Below are positions 45,405 through 54,427 of a DNA stretch of 64,000 nucleotides, piece by piece. Below the pieces are notes generated by a model. The model was not told where the DNA came from. It did not search any database and saw nothing but the letters and a program-made list of their open reading frames with translations. The translations under genes and the position numbers were made by a program. Within the stretch, counting starts at the first letter, position 1; every line of letters starts with the position of its first letter. Source of the stretch: Aliirhizobium smilacinae (GTDB taxonomy: Bacteria > Pseudomonadota > Alphaproteobacteria > Rhizobiales > Rhizobiaceae); the NCBI RefSeq assembly GCF_006335145.1, contig NZ_VDMN01000004.1, positions 310,001-374,000 on the forward strand, in the 5' to 3' direction.

Positions 45405-45423
45405 ATGGTTAATCAAAGATTAA
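45405..45423. promoter_or_regulatory. CtrA-type binding site upstream of the ParA-like gene
   Basis: TTAATCAAAGATTAA (45409-45423) fits the full CtrA consensus TTAA-N7-TTAA, and it overlaps ATGGTTAA (45405-45412), the inverse complement of the TTAACCAT half-site. It lies 88-102 nt upstream of the ParA-like start. This is the only TTAA-N7-TTAA that I noticed in an intergenic part of the window. Confidence 0.6.
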
Positions 45424-45525
45424 TTTGCCGACCTGCGCATATCATTTGTCAGGATTGATGCGGCGCAGCATCAAAAATGCGGCCATCCAGCGGATGACCG
45501 CACTCATTTCATCAAGCGCCGAAGA

Positions 45526-47025
45526 TCAGGCCAGCGACGCAGCCTCCTTATGTTCCATCGCAAACTCCTCTTCCGGCGACAGAATCAGCCGATGACGACC
45601 GATGATCGCGAAATATGCGATTGCCACCGCAAACCAGACGACCACCCAGACGACGCCCTTGAAGAAGTTCGGGTCCTGAATCTGGTAAAGAAGCGTCACG
45701 ACCGCGATGATGACGGTCAGCGCCGCGCCGGGAATGCCGAGAGGCGAGCGGAACGGCCGTTCGATATTTGGCAGCTTCTTGCGCAGGATGATGAAGGAGA
45801 TTGCCTGCATGATGTAGGAGAACATCGCACCGAAAACGGCCATGTTCAGAAGTACGGCACCGATCACCGTACCGCCCTGCTCCGCACCGAGCGAAAACCA
45901 GATCACCAGCATGACCGCCAGACCAACAGCAGCCCCTGCCATCATCGCCACATAGGGTGTCTTGTAGACCGGATGAGTGATGGACAACGCCGTCGGGAAA
46001 TAACCGGCGCGGGAAAGCGAGTAGATCTGTCGGCCCTGAGCATAGAGGATCGTGTGGAAGCTGGCGATCAGGCCGGTCAAGGCCACAAGCCCGAGAATGA
46101 CCACGCCGCTATCGCCATAGACGGCCTTGAAGCCATCGAGCAACGGCTCCAGCGCCGAGCTGAGATGGAAGGCGCCAACGCCCGGCAGAGACGGGTTGAG
46201 CAGCACGATCATGAAAGCCGAAACCATCAGGGTAATGATGCCGAGGATGATGCCCTTGGGCATATCACGCTTCGGATCGACCGATTCTTCTGCTGCAAGC
46301 GGCAATTGCTCGATGGCAAGAAACAGCCAGACCGCGAAAGGCAGCGTGGCCAGCACGCCGGTGAATCCGAATGGGAACCAGTCGCCGTTGCCCTCCGGCA
46401 GTTCAATCGCAGCACCGTCTGGGCCGACGCCGATATTCAATGCCCAGCGGGAGAAGTCCATGTTCGGAATGGCGCTGATCCAGAAGAAGACGAGCACCGC
46501 CAGCGATATCAAGGTGATCACCAGCGTCACCTTGAACGATAGTTCCAGGCCGAAAACGTTGAGCGCCAGAAACACGGCATAGAAGAATATCCACAGGAGC
46601 GGTGAATAGACCGGATCTAACCCGAGGATCGAGTTCACATAAGCCGTGATGAAAGTCACGATCACCGCCGGCGTCAGCACGTATTCGACGTTTTCGCAAA
46701 GCCCCGTGAGGAACCCGCCCCAAGGGCCCATAGCCGTGCGCGCAAACGAATAGGCAGCACCTGTATGCGGCAAAGCAGGGCTCATTTCCGCGATCGAAAA
46801 TGTCAGGCCGAGATACATGACCGCGATGATCATGCCGGCGACCAGCATGCCGCCCCAGCCGCCCGTGGCAAAACCGAAGTTCCAACCGGAAAAATGCCCG
46901 GAAATGACGGCGCCGACCCCCAGCGCCCAAAGTGACCAGACCCCGGCATAGCGGGAAAGACCGCGCTTATCGAAATAGGATGCATCAGCCTTTTTGTAGC
47001 TGACGCCTGCAGATGAACTTTCCAT
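45526..47025 (-). CDS. APC-family permease, ethanolamine permease-like
   Basis: The 499-residue product has about 12 membrane helices. The N-terminal LSRYAGVWSLWALGVGAVISGHFSGWNFGFA closely resembles ethanolamine permeases of the amino acid-polyamine-organocation superfamily. AGGAG lies 7 nt before ATG 47025; a longer reading to 47220 adds non-membrane residues with no support. Ethanolamine ammonia-lyase genes are not in the window, so the substrate is provisional. It is divergent from the ABC importer operon. Confidence 0.82.
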   Translation of the reverse strand: MESSSAGVSYKKADASYFDKRGLSRYAGVWSLWALGVGAVISGHFSGWNFGFATGGWGGMLVAGMIIAVMYLGLTFSIAEMSPALPHTGAAYSFARTAMGPWGGFLTGLCENVEYVLTPAVIVTFITAYVNSILGLDPVYSPLLWIFFYAVFLALNVFGLELSFKVTLVITLISLAVLVFFWISAIPNMDFSRWALNIGVGPDGAAIELPEGNGDWFPFGFTGVLATLPFAVWLFLAIEQLPLAAEESVDPKRDMPKGIILGIITLMVSAFMIVLLNPSLPGVGAFHLSSALEPLLDGFKAVYGDSGVVILGLVALTGLIASFHTILYAQGRQIYSLSRAGYFPTALSITHPVYKTPYVAMMAGAAVGLAVMLVIWFSLGAEQGGTVIGAVLLNMAVFGAMFSYIMQAISFIILRKKLPNIERPFRSPLGIPGAALTVIIAVVTLLYQIQDPNFFKGVVWVVVWFAVAIAYFAIIGRHRLILSPEEEFAMEHKEAASLA

Positions 47026-47547
47026 TCCCCGTCTCCTGCTCAAAGCAAAGGGCTCCGGCCCCAACGGCCGGATATGCCCATGGACCGGCCGGACCCGATA
47101 TTTCGGTGTCCGGACCGCGCAGCTTTGACTACTCCCAGGAGGATCTTGTCCGGCATCGCCAGTTGGCTTTGCCGTGTTTCGGAACTGTCGCGATCCCTCG
47201 ACTGATCCGTTGAAATGCATCGTCGTTCAAAATCACGAGGCCACCATCGCCTTTAACAGGCAGCCGCAAATCGTAAACAAAAGATTGACGCCAGCATTCT
47301 TCACTTTCAAGTTGTCGTCAAATGGAACTTCGCACCGTATGTGGCCAAATTGCGCCTTGCATGTTCCATCCACGACGCCCTTGCCGGGTTATCCACAGCC
47401 GCAGCCAGATCGTTTTTGACACTTGCGAAAAAAATGCTTTGAAAGCTGGGGCTTATGGCCTGATGATCAGAGCCTTGTCTGTCACATACAGTTCATGAAA
47501 CAGCACTACGAGTTGCCGCCGACACGTTAAACCTCAGGAGGACATCC
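47026..47547. other. 522-base divergent intergenic region with a DnaA-box-like 9-mer
   Basis: No gene is supported. Short frames on the plus strand (47013-47213, 47174-47419) lack ribosome sites and protein-like composition. The region carries promoters for the permease and the ABC operon and includes TTATCCACA at 47389-47397, listed separately. Confidence 0.5.
47389..47397 (+). promoter_or_regulatory. Perfect DnaA-box 9-mer TTATCCACA
   Basis: One exact match to the DnaA box consensus, 150 nt upstream of the solute-binding protein gene. No cluster of boxes is seen, so it does not indicate an origin. Confidence 0.35.
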
Positions 47548-48654
47548 GTGCTCAAGAACGCTCACCGCCTTCTTTCATTGACGACTGCCGCAGTCGTCGC
47601 ATCCACCAGCTTCGCTTTCGCAGAGCCGAGCGCGGAACTGATCGCCGCCGCCAAGAAGGAAGGCGCGCTGACCACGATCGCGCTTCCCCATAGCTGGTGC
47701 GGTTACGGCGATGTCATCGCCGGCTTCAAGAAGAAGTATCCGGAAATCACGGTCAACGAACTGAACCCGGATGCAAGCTCGGGTGACGAAATTGAAGCCA
47801 TCAAGGCAAACAAGGACAACAAGGGGCCGCAGGCTCCCGACGTGATCGACGTTGGTCTGTCCTTCGGCCCGTCCGCCAAGGCAGATGGCCTGATCCAGCC
47901 CTACAAGGTATCCACCTGGGATTCGATCCCGGCCGATGCCAAGGATGCCGACGGCTACTGGTACGGCGACTATTACGGCGTTCTCGCCTTCCTGGTGAAC
48001 AAGGATCTCGTCAAGGAAGCACCGAAGGACTGGCCGGATCTGCTGAAGCCGGAATTCGCCAACTCGGTTGCCCTCGCCGGCGACCCGCGCTCGGCAAACC
48101 AGGCCGTTCAGGGCGTCTATGCTGCAGGTCTCTCTGCAGCCAAGGGTGACGCTGCCAAGGCCGGCGACGAAGGCCTGAAGTTCTTCGCCGAACTCAACAA
48201 GGCTGGCAACTTCGTTCCGGTCATCGGCAAGTCCGCTTCTCTCGCTCAGGGCTCCACGCCGATCATCGTCTCGTGGGATTATAACGGCATTTCCTGGGGC
48301 GAGAGCCTCAAGGGCAACCCGCCTTACGAAGTCGTCGTCCCGGCTTCGGGCGTCGTCGCCGGCGTCTACGTCCAGGCGATCTCCGCTTTCGCCCCGCATC
48401 CGAATGCAGCCAAGCTTTGGATGGAATATCTTTATTCCGACGAAGGACAGCTCGGCTGGCTGAAGGGCTATTGCCACCCGATCCGTTTCAACGATCTTGC
48501 CAAGAGCAACAAGATCCCGAAGGAACTGCTCGATGCCCTGCCGCCGGCAGCAGCCTATGAAAAGGCCGTATTCCCGACGCTCGACCAGCAGGCAGCCGGT
48601 AAGACCGCAATCACCACCAAGTGGGACAGCGTCGTCGGCGCGAACGTCAAGTAA
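47548..48654 (+). CDS. ABC transporter solute-binding protein, family 1
   Basis: The 368-residue product has a signal peptide (about residues 1-25, SFAFA) and a type II periplasmic binding fold, with AAKKEGALTTIALPHSWCGYGD, FKKKYPEITVNEL, APDVIDVG and YWYGDYYGVLAFLVNKDLV. It resembles binding proteins for spermidine/putrescine, Fe(III) or aminoethylphosphonate; the ligand is not decided by sequence. The start is GTG 47548, with GGAGG 6 nt upstream. It leads a four-gene operon. Confidence 0.88.
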   Translation: MLKNAHRLLSLTTAAVVASTSFAFAEPSAELIAAAKKEGALTTIALPHSWCGYGDVIAGFKKKYPEITVNELNPDASSGDEIEAIKANKDNKGPQAPDVIDVGLSFGPSAKADGLIQPYKVSTWDSIPADAKDADGYWYGDYYGVLAFLVNKDLVKEAPKDWPDLLKPEFANSVALAGDPRSANQAVQGVYAAGLSAAKGDAAKAGDEGLKFFAELNKAGNFVPVIGKSASLAQGSTPIIVSWDYNGISWGESLKGNPPYEVVVPASGVVAGVYVQAISAFAPHPNAAKLWMEYLYSDEGQLGWLKGYCHPIRFNDLAKSNKIPKELLDALPPAAAYEKAVFPTLDQQAAGKTAITTKWDSVVGANVK

Positions 48655-48720
48655 ATCAAATCAGCCTCCCCGTCCAAACGGCGGGGAGGTTTTCCCTACT
48701 CCGGCAGAAACGACGGCTGA

Positions 48721-49596
48721 ATGTCCTCCGCATCCTCGTCTTTCATCGATCGCCGCACAATCATCGACTGGCTCGGCATCGTGCCGTTCATGATTTTTGC
48801 GATGATGTTCCTGATCATCCCGACGCTCTATCTTGTCACCGGCGCCTTTTTTACCGCCGATGGCCAGTTTACCTTCAAGAACATCGCCGATCTGTTCACC
48901 CCGACCATCCTCTCGGCTTACTGGATTTCGATCAGGATTTCGCTTGCCTCCTCGCTGGGTGGCGCGCTGATCGGCTTTTTCCTCGCGTGGGCCGTCGTAC
49001 TCGGCGGATTGCCCTCATGGATTCGCTCGGGCCTCCTGACTTTTTCAGGCGTCGCCTCGAATTTTGCTGGCGTGCCGCTCGCCTTCGCCTTCATCGCCAC
49101 GCTCGGTCGCACCGGGCTCGTCACCCTTTTCCTGCGTGACTGGTTCGGCTTCAATCTTTATTCGACCGGCTTCAACCTCCTCTCCTTCTTCGGTCTCACC
49201 ATCACATACATGTTCTTCCAGATCCCGTTGATGGTGCTGATCCTCACACCTGCACTCGACGGGCTGAAGAGGGAGTGGCGCGAAGCCTCCGAAAGCCTTG
49301 GGGCTTCCACTTGGCAGTACTGGCGGATGGTCGGCCTGCCTATCCTTTGGCCAAGCCTTCTCGGCACCACCCTGCTTCTGTTTGCAAACGCCTTCGGCGC
49401 CATCGCCACGGCCTATGCGCTGACCGGTGCCTCGCTCAACATCGTACCGATCCTGCTTTACGCCCAGATCCGCGGTGACGTGCTGCACAATCCGAACCTC
49501 GGTTACGCGCTGGCCCTCGGCATGATCGTTATCACCGGCCTCTCGAACATCCTCTACATCTGGCTGCGCATGCGCGCCGAACGCTGGCAGAAGTGA
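48721..49596 (+). CDS. ABC transporter permease (PotB-like)
   Basis: The 291-residue inner-membrane protein has about six helices and the EAA loop WREASESLGASTWQYWRMVGLPILWP near residue 180, the contact site for the ATPase. It is the first of two permeases in the importer operon and starts 66 nt after the binding-protein gene, a gap that carries a GGCGGGGAGG-rich segment. Confidence 0.9.
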   Translation: MSSASSSFIDRRTIIDWLGIVPFMIFAMMFLIIPTLYLVTGAFFTADGQFTFKNIADLFTPTILSAYWISIRISLASSLGGALIGFFLAWAVVLGGLPSWIRSGLLTFSGVASNFAGVPLAFAFIATLGRTGLVTLFLRDWFGFNLYSTGFNLLSFFGLTITYMFFQIPLMVLILTPALDGLKREWREASESLGASTWQYWRMVGLPILWPSLLGTTLLLFANAFGAIATAYALTGASLNIVPILLYAQIRGDVLHNPNLGYALALGMIVITGLSNILYIWLRMRAERWQK

Positions 49597-49606
49597 GGAT
49601 GAGACC

Positions 49607-50395
49607 ATGAAGACGTCCAAGTTCCTTGCCTGGCTCGCCATCGCCATCGGCGTGATCTACTTTTTCATACCGCTGCTCGGCACGTTCGAGTTTTCGCTGC
49701 GTATGCGTCGCGGCGAATATTCGCTCGATGCTTATGGCTCTGTCTTTTCTGATGTCCAGTTCCAGCAGACGTTTGGTTTCTCGATCCTGATGGCTTTGTT
49801 CACCATCGTCTTCGGCATGCTGCTGGTGGTGCCGACCGCTTATTGGGTGCGTCTGCGCCTGCCGCAAATGCGCCCGGTGCTCGAATTCATTACTCTGATG
49901 CCGCTGGTCATCCCGGCGATCGTCATCGTCTTCGGCTACCTGCGCCTTTACAATTCGTCGTCCTACATCCCGTTTACCGGCTCCATCTTCGGCACCAACG
50001 TGCTGCTGGTCATGTCCTACATCACCCTGTCGCTGCCCTACATGTATCGCTCTGTCGATACGGCGATGCGCACCATCGATGTCCGAACGCTGACGGAAGC
50101 TGCCGAAATTCTGGGAGCGAAATGGCCGACCATTCTCTTCCGCTGCATTTTCCCGAATGTCATGTCCGGTGTTCTGTCAGGCGCCTTCATCACCTTTGCC
50201 ATCGTCATCGGCGAATTCACCATGGCATCGCTGCTCGATCGCCCGGCTTTCGGCCCCTATCTGCAGCTCGTCGGCGCCAACAAGGCCTATGAGCCTTCCG
50301 CGCTGGCGATCATCGCCTTCGCCATAACCTGGCTTTCGATGGGCCTTCTTCAGCTCGTTTCCCGTTTCAGCAAATTGGCGCCGTCCAAGGCATAA
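49607..50395 (+). CDS. ABC transporter permease (PotC-like)
   Basis: The 262-residue product has six helices and the EAA loop LTEAAEILGAKWPTILFRCIFPNV near residue 160. GAGG lies 8 nt before the ATG, and the start is 10 nt after the first permease stop. The two permeases probably form a heterodimer. Confidence 0.9.
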   Translation: MKTSKFLAWLAIAIGVIYFFIPLLGTFEFSLRMRRGEYSLDAYGSVFSDVQFQQTFGFSILMALFTIVFGMLLVVPTAYWVRLRLPQMRPVLEFITLMPLVIPAIVIVFGYLRLYNSSSYIPFTGSIFGTNVLLVMSYITLSLPYMYRSVDTAMRTIDVRTLTEAAEILGAKWPTILFRCIFPNVMSGVLSGAFITFAIVIGEFTMASLLDRPAFGPYLQLVGANKAYEPSALAIIAFAITWLSMGLLQLVSRFSKLAPSKA

Positions 50396-50404
50396 GGATT
50401 TCCC

Positions 50405-51466
50405 ATGTCGTTTCTCGTGCTCGACAGCATCAAGAAGAGTTTTGGACAGACGCAGGTCGTCAAGGACTTCCACATGGCCATCGAAAAGGGCGAATTCGTC
50501 TCCTTTCTCGGCCCGTCCGGCTGCGGCAAGACCACCATTCTGCGCATGATTGCCGGGTTCGAGACACCGAGCGATGGAGTAATTTCGATCGCCGGAAAGA
50601 ACCAGAACGGCCTCAAGACAAGCCAGCGTAATATCGGCATGGTCTTCCAGGCCTATGCGCTCTTCCCCAATATGAGCGTCTTCGACAACGTCGCCTTCGG
50701 ACTGAAAGTCGCGGGCCAGCCAAAGTCGGAGATCGAGAAGCGCGTCAAGGAGATGCTGAAACTCATCCATCTCGAACATCTCGCCGATCGTTACCCCTAC
50801 CAGCTCTCCGGCGGCCAGCAGCAGCGCGTCGCCCTCGCCCGCGCGCTCGCGCCGAAACCGCAGGTCCTGCTGCTCGACGAGCCGCTCTCGGCGCTCGACG
50901 CCAAGATCCGCGTCTCGCTGCGTGAGGAAATCCGTCAGATCCAGCGCCAGCTCGGCATCACCACTGTGTTCGTCACGCACGACCAGGAAGAGGCATTGTC
51001 CATCTCCGATCGTATCGTCGTCATGAATGCCGGCCGCGCCGATCAGATCGGCACGCCGTCCGATATCTACAATCGCCCGGCAACCCGCTTCGTTGCGTCG
51101 TTCGTCGGTACACTCAACATCATCGATGCGATTGTTGAGGACCCGGCGGCCAACACCATCCGCATCGGCGAAAACGTCATCAAACTGCGCGAGCCGATCG
51201 GAGCGTTGAAGGGTGGCGACCAGGTTTCGATCGCACTCCGTCCTGAAGCAGGCTCGCTCAATGAATCGGCCACCGGCGACACGGCGCTGACAGGTAAAGT
51301 CGTATCATCACAGTTCCTCGGCTCCGTCGTCCGCACCAGATTTGAGGTCGGCGGCAACCAGATTTCGTTCGATATGTTCAATGCCCCGGACAAGATCCTG
51401 CCGCAGCTGGGCGAGACTGTAACGCTGCGTTTCGCCGCCAGCGATCTGCTGTTGATCAAGGATTGA
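50405..51466 (+). CDS. ABC transporter ATP-binding protein (PotA/FbpC-like)
   Basis: The 353-residue product has Walker A GPSGCGKTT near residue 38, the signature LSGGQQQRVALARAL near residue 137, Walker B LLLDEPLSALD and a C-terminal TOBE-like domain (about 280-353), the layout of importers for polyamines, iron or phosphonates. It starts 9 nt after the second permease. Confidence 0.92.
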   Translation: MSFLVLDSIKKSFGQTQVVKDFHMAIEKGEFVSFLGPSGCGKTTILRMIAGFETPSDGVISIAGKNQNGLKTSQRNIGMVFQAYALFPNMSVFDNVAFGLKVAGQPKSEIEKRVKEMLKLIHLEHLADRYPYQLSGGQQQRVALARALAPKPQVLLLDEPLSALDAKIRVSLREEIRQIQRQLGITTVFVTHDQEEALSISDRIVVMNAGRADQIGTPSDIYNRPATRFVASFVGTLNIIDAIVEDPAANTIRIGENVIKLREPIGALKGGDQVSIALRPEAGSLNESATGDTALTGKVVSSQFLGSVVRTRFEVGGNQISFDMFNAPDKILPQLGETVTLRFAASDLLLIKD

Positions 51467-51635
51467 TCCGAACATCGGGTTGCCCCTGTTCGGCCTGTTG
51501 CCGAACTGCATCTCCATGCCAGTGGATTGACTGACAAAACGGCCTTTAAGCCTTGATATACGGCCTTCTATGCCGCATTCCGGTCGGTGCTATCTCCCTG
51601 AGCGGGAGGCCACCCCGTACATTCAGTTGAGTGCA

Positions 51636-52985
51636 ATGTCTTCGATTACCTCATCGGCTCCTTCCGGAGCCGCTCCGCGCCGCCTCACCTCCCAGGATTT
51701 CCGCACCCTTGGCCTTGCCGCCCTCGGCGGTGCGCTGGAATTTTATGATTTCATCATTTTCGTCTTTTTCGCGACGGTGATCGGCAAGCTGTTTTTCCCC
51801 CCGGACATGCCGGACTGGCTGGTTCTGATCCAGACCTTCGGCATTTTCGCCGCGGGTTATCTCGTTCGTCCTCTGGGCGGCATCGTGCTCGCTCATTTCG
51901 GCGACATGTTCGGCCGCAAGAAGGTCTTCGCCTTCTCGATCCTGCTGATGGCGCTGTCGACGCTCGGCATGGCGCTGATGCCGACCTATGCCACGATCGG
52001 TGTGTTCGCACCCATCCTTCTGGTGCTGATGCGCATCCTGCAGGGTGCCGCCATCGGCGGTGAAGTGCCCGGCGCCTGGACTTTCGTCGCCGAACACGTG
52101 CCTTTCCGCCGCGTTGGTTTTGCTTGCGGCTTCCTCACCTCCGGCCTGTCGCTCGGCATTTTGCTCGGTTCTTCGATCGCAGCCGTCATCAATACGGTCT
52201 TCACGCCCGAGGCGATCGCCGATGGGGCATGGCGCATCCCCTTCTTCATCGGCGGCATCTTCGGTCTGTTGTCTGTCTGGATGCGCCGCTGGCTGCAGGA
52301 AACGCCGATCTTTGCGGAAATGAAGGCCAGCCGCGCCCTTGCGCCGGAACTGCCGCTGAAGACAGTGCTGCGCGATCACAAGCGCGGTGTGATCATCTCG
52401 ATGCTGCTCACCTGGATCCTGTCTGCGGCGATCGTCGTCACAACCCTGATGACCGCAACGCTGTTGCAGAAGCTCTACGGCTACACTGCCCAGCAGTCAC
52501 TCGCCGCCACCAGCTTCGGCACCGTGTTCCTGATTTTCGCCACCTCGGCTGCGGGCGCTATCGTCGATAGGATCGGATCAGGCCGCTTCTTCACCGTCGC
52601 AGGCATCGTTTTCGGTGCCGCCACTTGGGCCTTCTACAGCTTCGCCGGCACGTCGATCATCACGGTTTTCGTACTTTACGCAATCATGGGTCTCGCAGTC
52701 GGCATGGTCGGGGCGATCCCTTATGTGATGGTCCGCGCCTTCCCGGCACGCGTCCGTTTCACCGGCCTCTCCTTTTCCTACAACGTCTCCTACGCCATAT
52801 TCGGTGGTCTCACCCCGATCGCGGTTACATCGGCTCTTGCCATCAACCCGATGGCTCACGCCTGGTATCTGCTGTTCATTGCGGCGCTGACGGTCGGCGT
52901 CGGCATCTACCTGATGCTTCATGGAGACAAGGTCGAGTCTGAAGCTGGCATCGAAGAATTGACGGCGCGGCTGGCCAAGGCCTGA
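51636..52985 (+). CDS. MFS transporter, MHS family
   Basis: The 449-residue product has 12 helices with ALGGALEFYDFIIFVFFATVIG near residue 28, LAHFGDMFGRKKVF near residue 95 and RILQGAAIGGEVPGAW near residue 140. It belongs to the same symporter family as the gene at 3028 but is a distant relative. The start is uncertain: ATG 51636 has no good ribosome site, and a longer frame opens at 51570. A terminator follows. Confidence 0.85.
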   Translation: MSSITSSAPSGAAPRRLTSQDFRTLGLAALGGALEFYDFIIFVFFATVIGKLFFPPDMPDWLVLIQTFGIFAAGYLVRPLGGIVLAHFGDMFGRKKVFAFSILLMALSTLGMALMPTYATIGVFAPILLVLMRILQGAAIGGEVPGAWTFVAEHVPFRRVGFACGFLTSGLSLGILLGSSIAAVINTVFTPEAIADGAWRIPFFIGGIFGLLSVWMRRWLQETPIFAEMKASRALAPELPLKTVLRDHKRGVIISMLLTWILSAAIVVTTLMTATLLQKLYGYTAQQSLAATSFGTVFLIFATSAAGAIVDRIGSGRFFTVAGIVFGAATWAFYSFAGTSIITVFVLYAIMGLAVGMVGAIPYVMVRAFPARVRFTGLSFSYNVSYAIFGGLTPIAVTSALAINPMAHAWYLLFIAALTVGVGIYLMLHGDKVESEAGIEELTARLAKA

Positions 52986-53012
52986 TCACTGCCCCGAATG
53001 CAGTTTAAAAAC

Positions 53013-53048
53013 GAAAGCCGGAAAGCAAAGACTTTCTGGCTTTTTTAT
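53013..53048 (+). terminator. Hairpin terminator after the MHS transporter
   Basis: AAAGCCGGAAAG pairs with CTTTCTGGCTTT, including one G-T pair, and is followed by TTTTTT. Confidence 0.82.
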
Positions 53049-53193
53049 TGGGCGACGGCAGCCGAGACGCGCTCCGCGGAAATACTATCAACAACAAAAA
53101 ATCGAAAAATACTTAAGATAAATTGACGGCAAGAGATGAAATTATAACATAATCACAAGACATATAAACACAGCTACAAGACGTGAGAATTTC

Positions 53194-54261
53194 ATGCGAA
53201 ATCATTACGAAGTCTTGGATGTATTGCGTTTTGTAGCCGCCGCAGGCGTTCTTTTATTTCACCTCGGGCATTGGCTCAACTTACCTTGGCTGCTTCCCAA
53301 CGCCGGCATAGCAGTCGATTTTTTCTTCTGCCTTAGCGGCTTTGTCATGGTCATCGCATATCAACACAAAGTAGGTTCAGCCTCCGACCTATTGCCATTC
53401 CTGCGCGTCAGAGTGCTGCGACTTTGGCCCATGATCATAGTCGCAACCTTCATCAGCGCCGGCTACCTCCTTGCAAAAGGCTTCCTGTCACCGGAGGCGC
53501 CGACCGCCTCAATCGTTTTGGAAGCCGTCAGCTTGTCACTGCTTTCCATTCCTTACATAAGCGCGCCGGAATCCCTTGGAGGCCCGCAGGTATTCCCTCT
53601 AAACGGCCCGCAATTCTCATTGTTCTTTGAGTTATTCGTGAACATTGTCTGGACCGCTATCCTGATCACCTTCCCCAGAAGGTTTTATCTGGCGATTTGC
53701 ACCTTCCTGGTCCTGCTTTCGGCAACCCGTATTCCCTATGGTTTCGGTGGTGATACGACCGCAAATTTCTGGTTTGGTTTCCCGCGAGTAACCTGCTCGT
53801 TTTTCCTCGGCATTTTGGCCGCCAACATATTCATGAAGGATCGGTCACCGAGTGTTTTGAGCCAGAGAGTGTTTGTAGCTCTGCTTTTGCTCACCGCGCT
53901 CATCGTGGTTCTGCCGATACGATTGGGCCTGATTGCAACGACCTGGACGATCATCGTATCGCCAATACTTGTCGTGCTCGGTGCCAAGCAGAGCCTGCCT
54001 TCGCGGCTGAAGGCAACGGCCACGTTCAGCGGCACCCTCTCGTATCCGATCTATACCCTGCACTACCCGATGTTCTGCTGGTTGAATGGCATCTATGTCA
54101 TGACGATGAAATCGCAGGGCGGCTTGCTGGAAGCTGGCATCCTTTTCCCGATAATCTTGGCCATATGCTGCCTGGTCACGGTCAAGATCGAATTGCCCGT
54201 CATGGCACGTTTGAGACGGACCAGGATGCCATCAGCAACCAGCGTGTCGGACAATTCATGA
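53194..54261 (+). CDS. Acyltransferase family 3 membrane protein
   Basis: The 355-residue product has about ten membrane helices, with VLDVLRFVAAAGVLLFHLGHW at the start (the family's RxxA...H motif), IAVDFFFCLSGFVM, and SGTLSYPIYTLHYPMF near the end. Relatives (OafA, ExoZ, NodX) O-acetylate surface polysaccharides or Nod factors. The gene and its 100-nt leader are visibly richer in A and T than the neighbours, and no polysaccharide genes are nearby, so it may have been acquired. Confidence 0.85.
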   Translation: MRNHYEVLDVLRFVAAAGVLLFHLGHWLNLPWLLPNAGIAVDFFFCLSGFVMVIAYQHKVGSASDLLPFLRVRVLRLWPMIIVATFISAGYLLAKGFLSPEAPTASIVLEAVSLSLLSIPYISAPESLGGPQVFPLNGPQFSLFFELFVNIVWTAILITFPRRFYLAICTFLVLLSATRIPYGFGGDTTANFWFGFPRVTCSFFLGILAANIFMKDRSPSVLSQRVFVALLLLTALIVVLPIRLGLIATTWTIIVSPILVVLGAKQSLPSRLKATATFSGTLSYPIYTLHYPMFCWLNGIYVMTMKSQGGLLEAGILFPIILAICCLVTVKIELPVMARLRRTRMPSATSVSDNS

Positions 54262-54427
54262 CGACCTAACAGGCCTGACACCACCGGAAATGCCGGCGAT
54301 CTTCTGCACCGGAGGATAGCCCCAAATCGGATCAGCAATAGGCAGTCGGGACCATTCGGCCCGATCGGTCAAACGAATTGTCCGGGAGACCTTCTAGCCT
54401 TCCGAACAACATCGCTTTTATGAAGGC

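Noticed and set aside
47389..47397. Replication origin
   Set aside because: Only one DnaA box is present, with no AT-rich unwinding region, no box cluster and no origin-linked genes.
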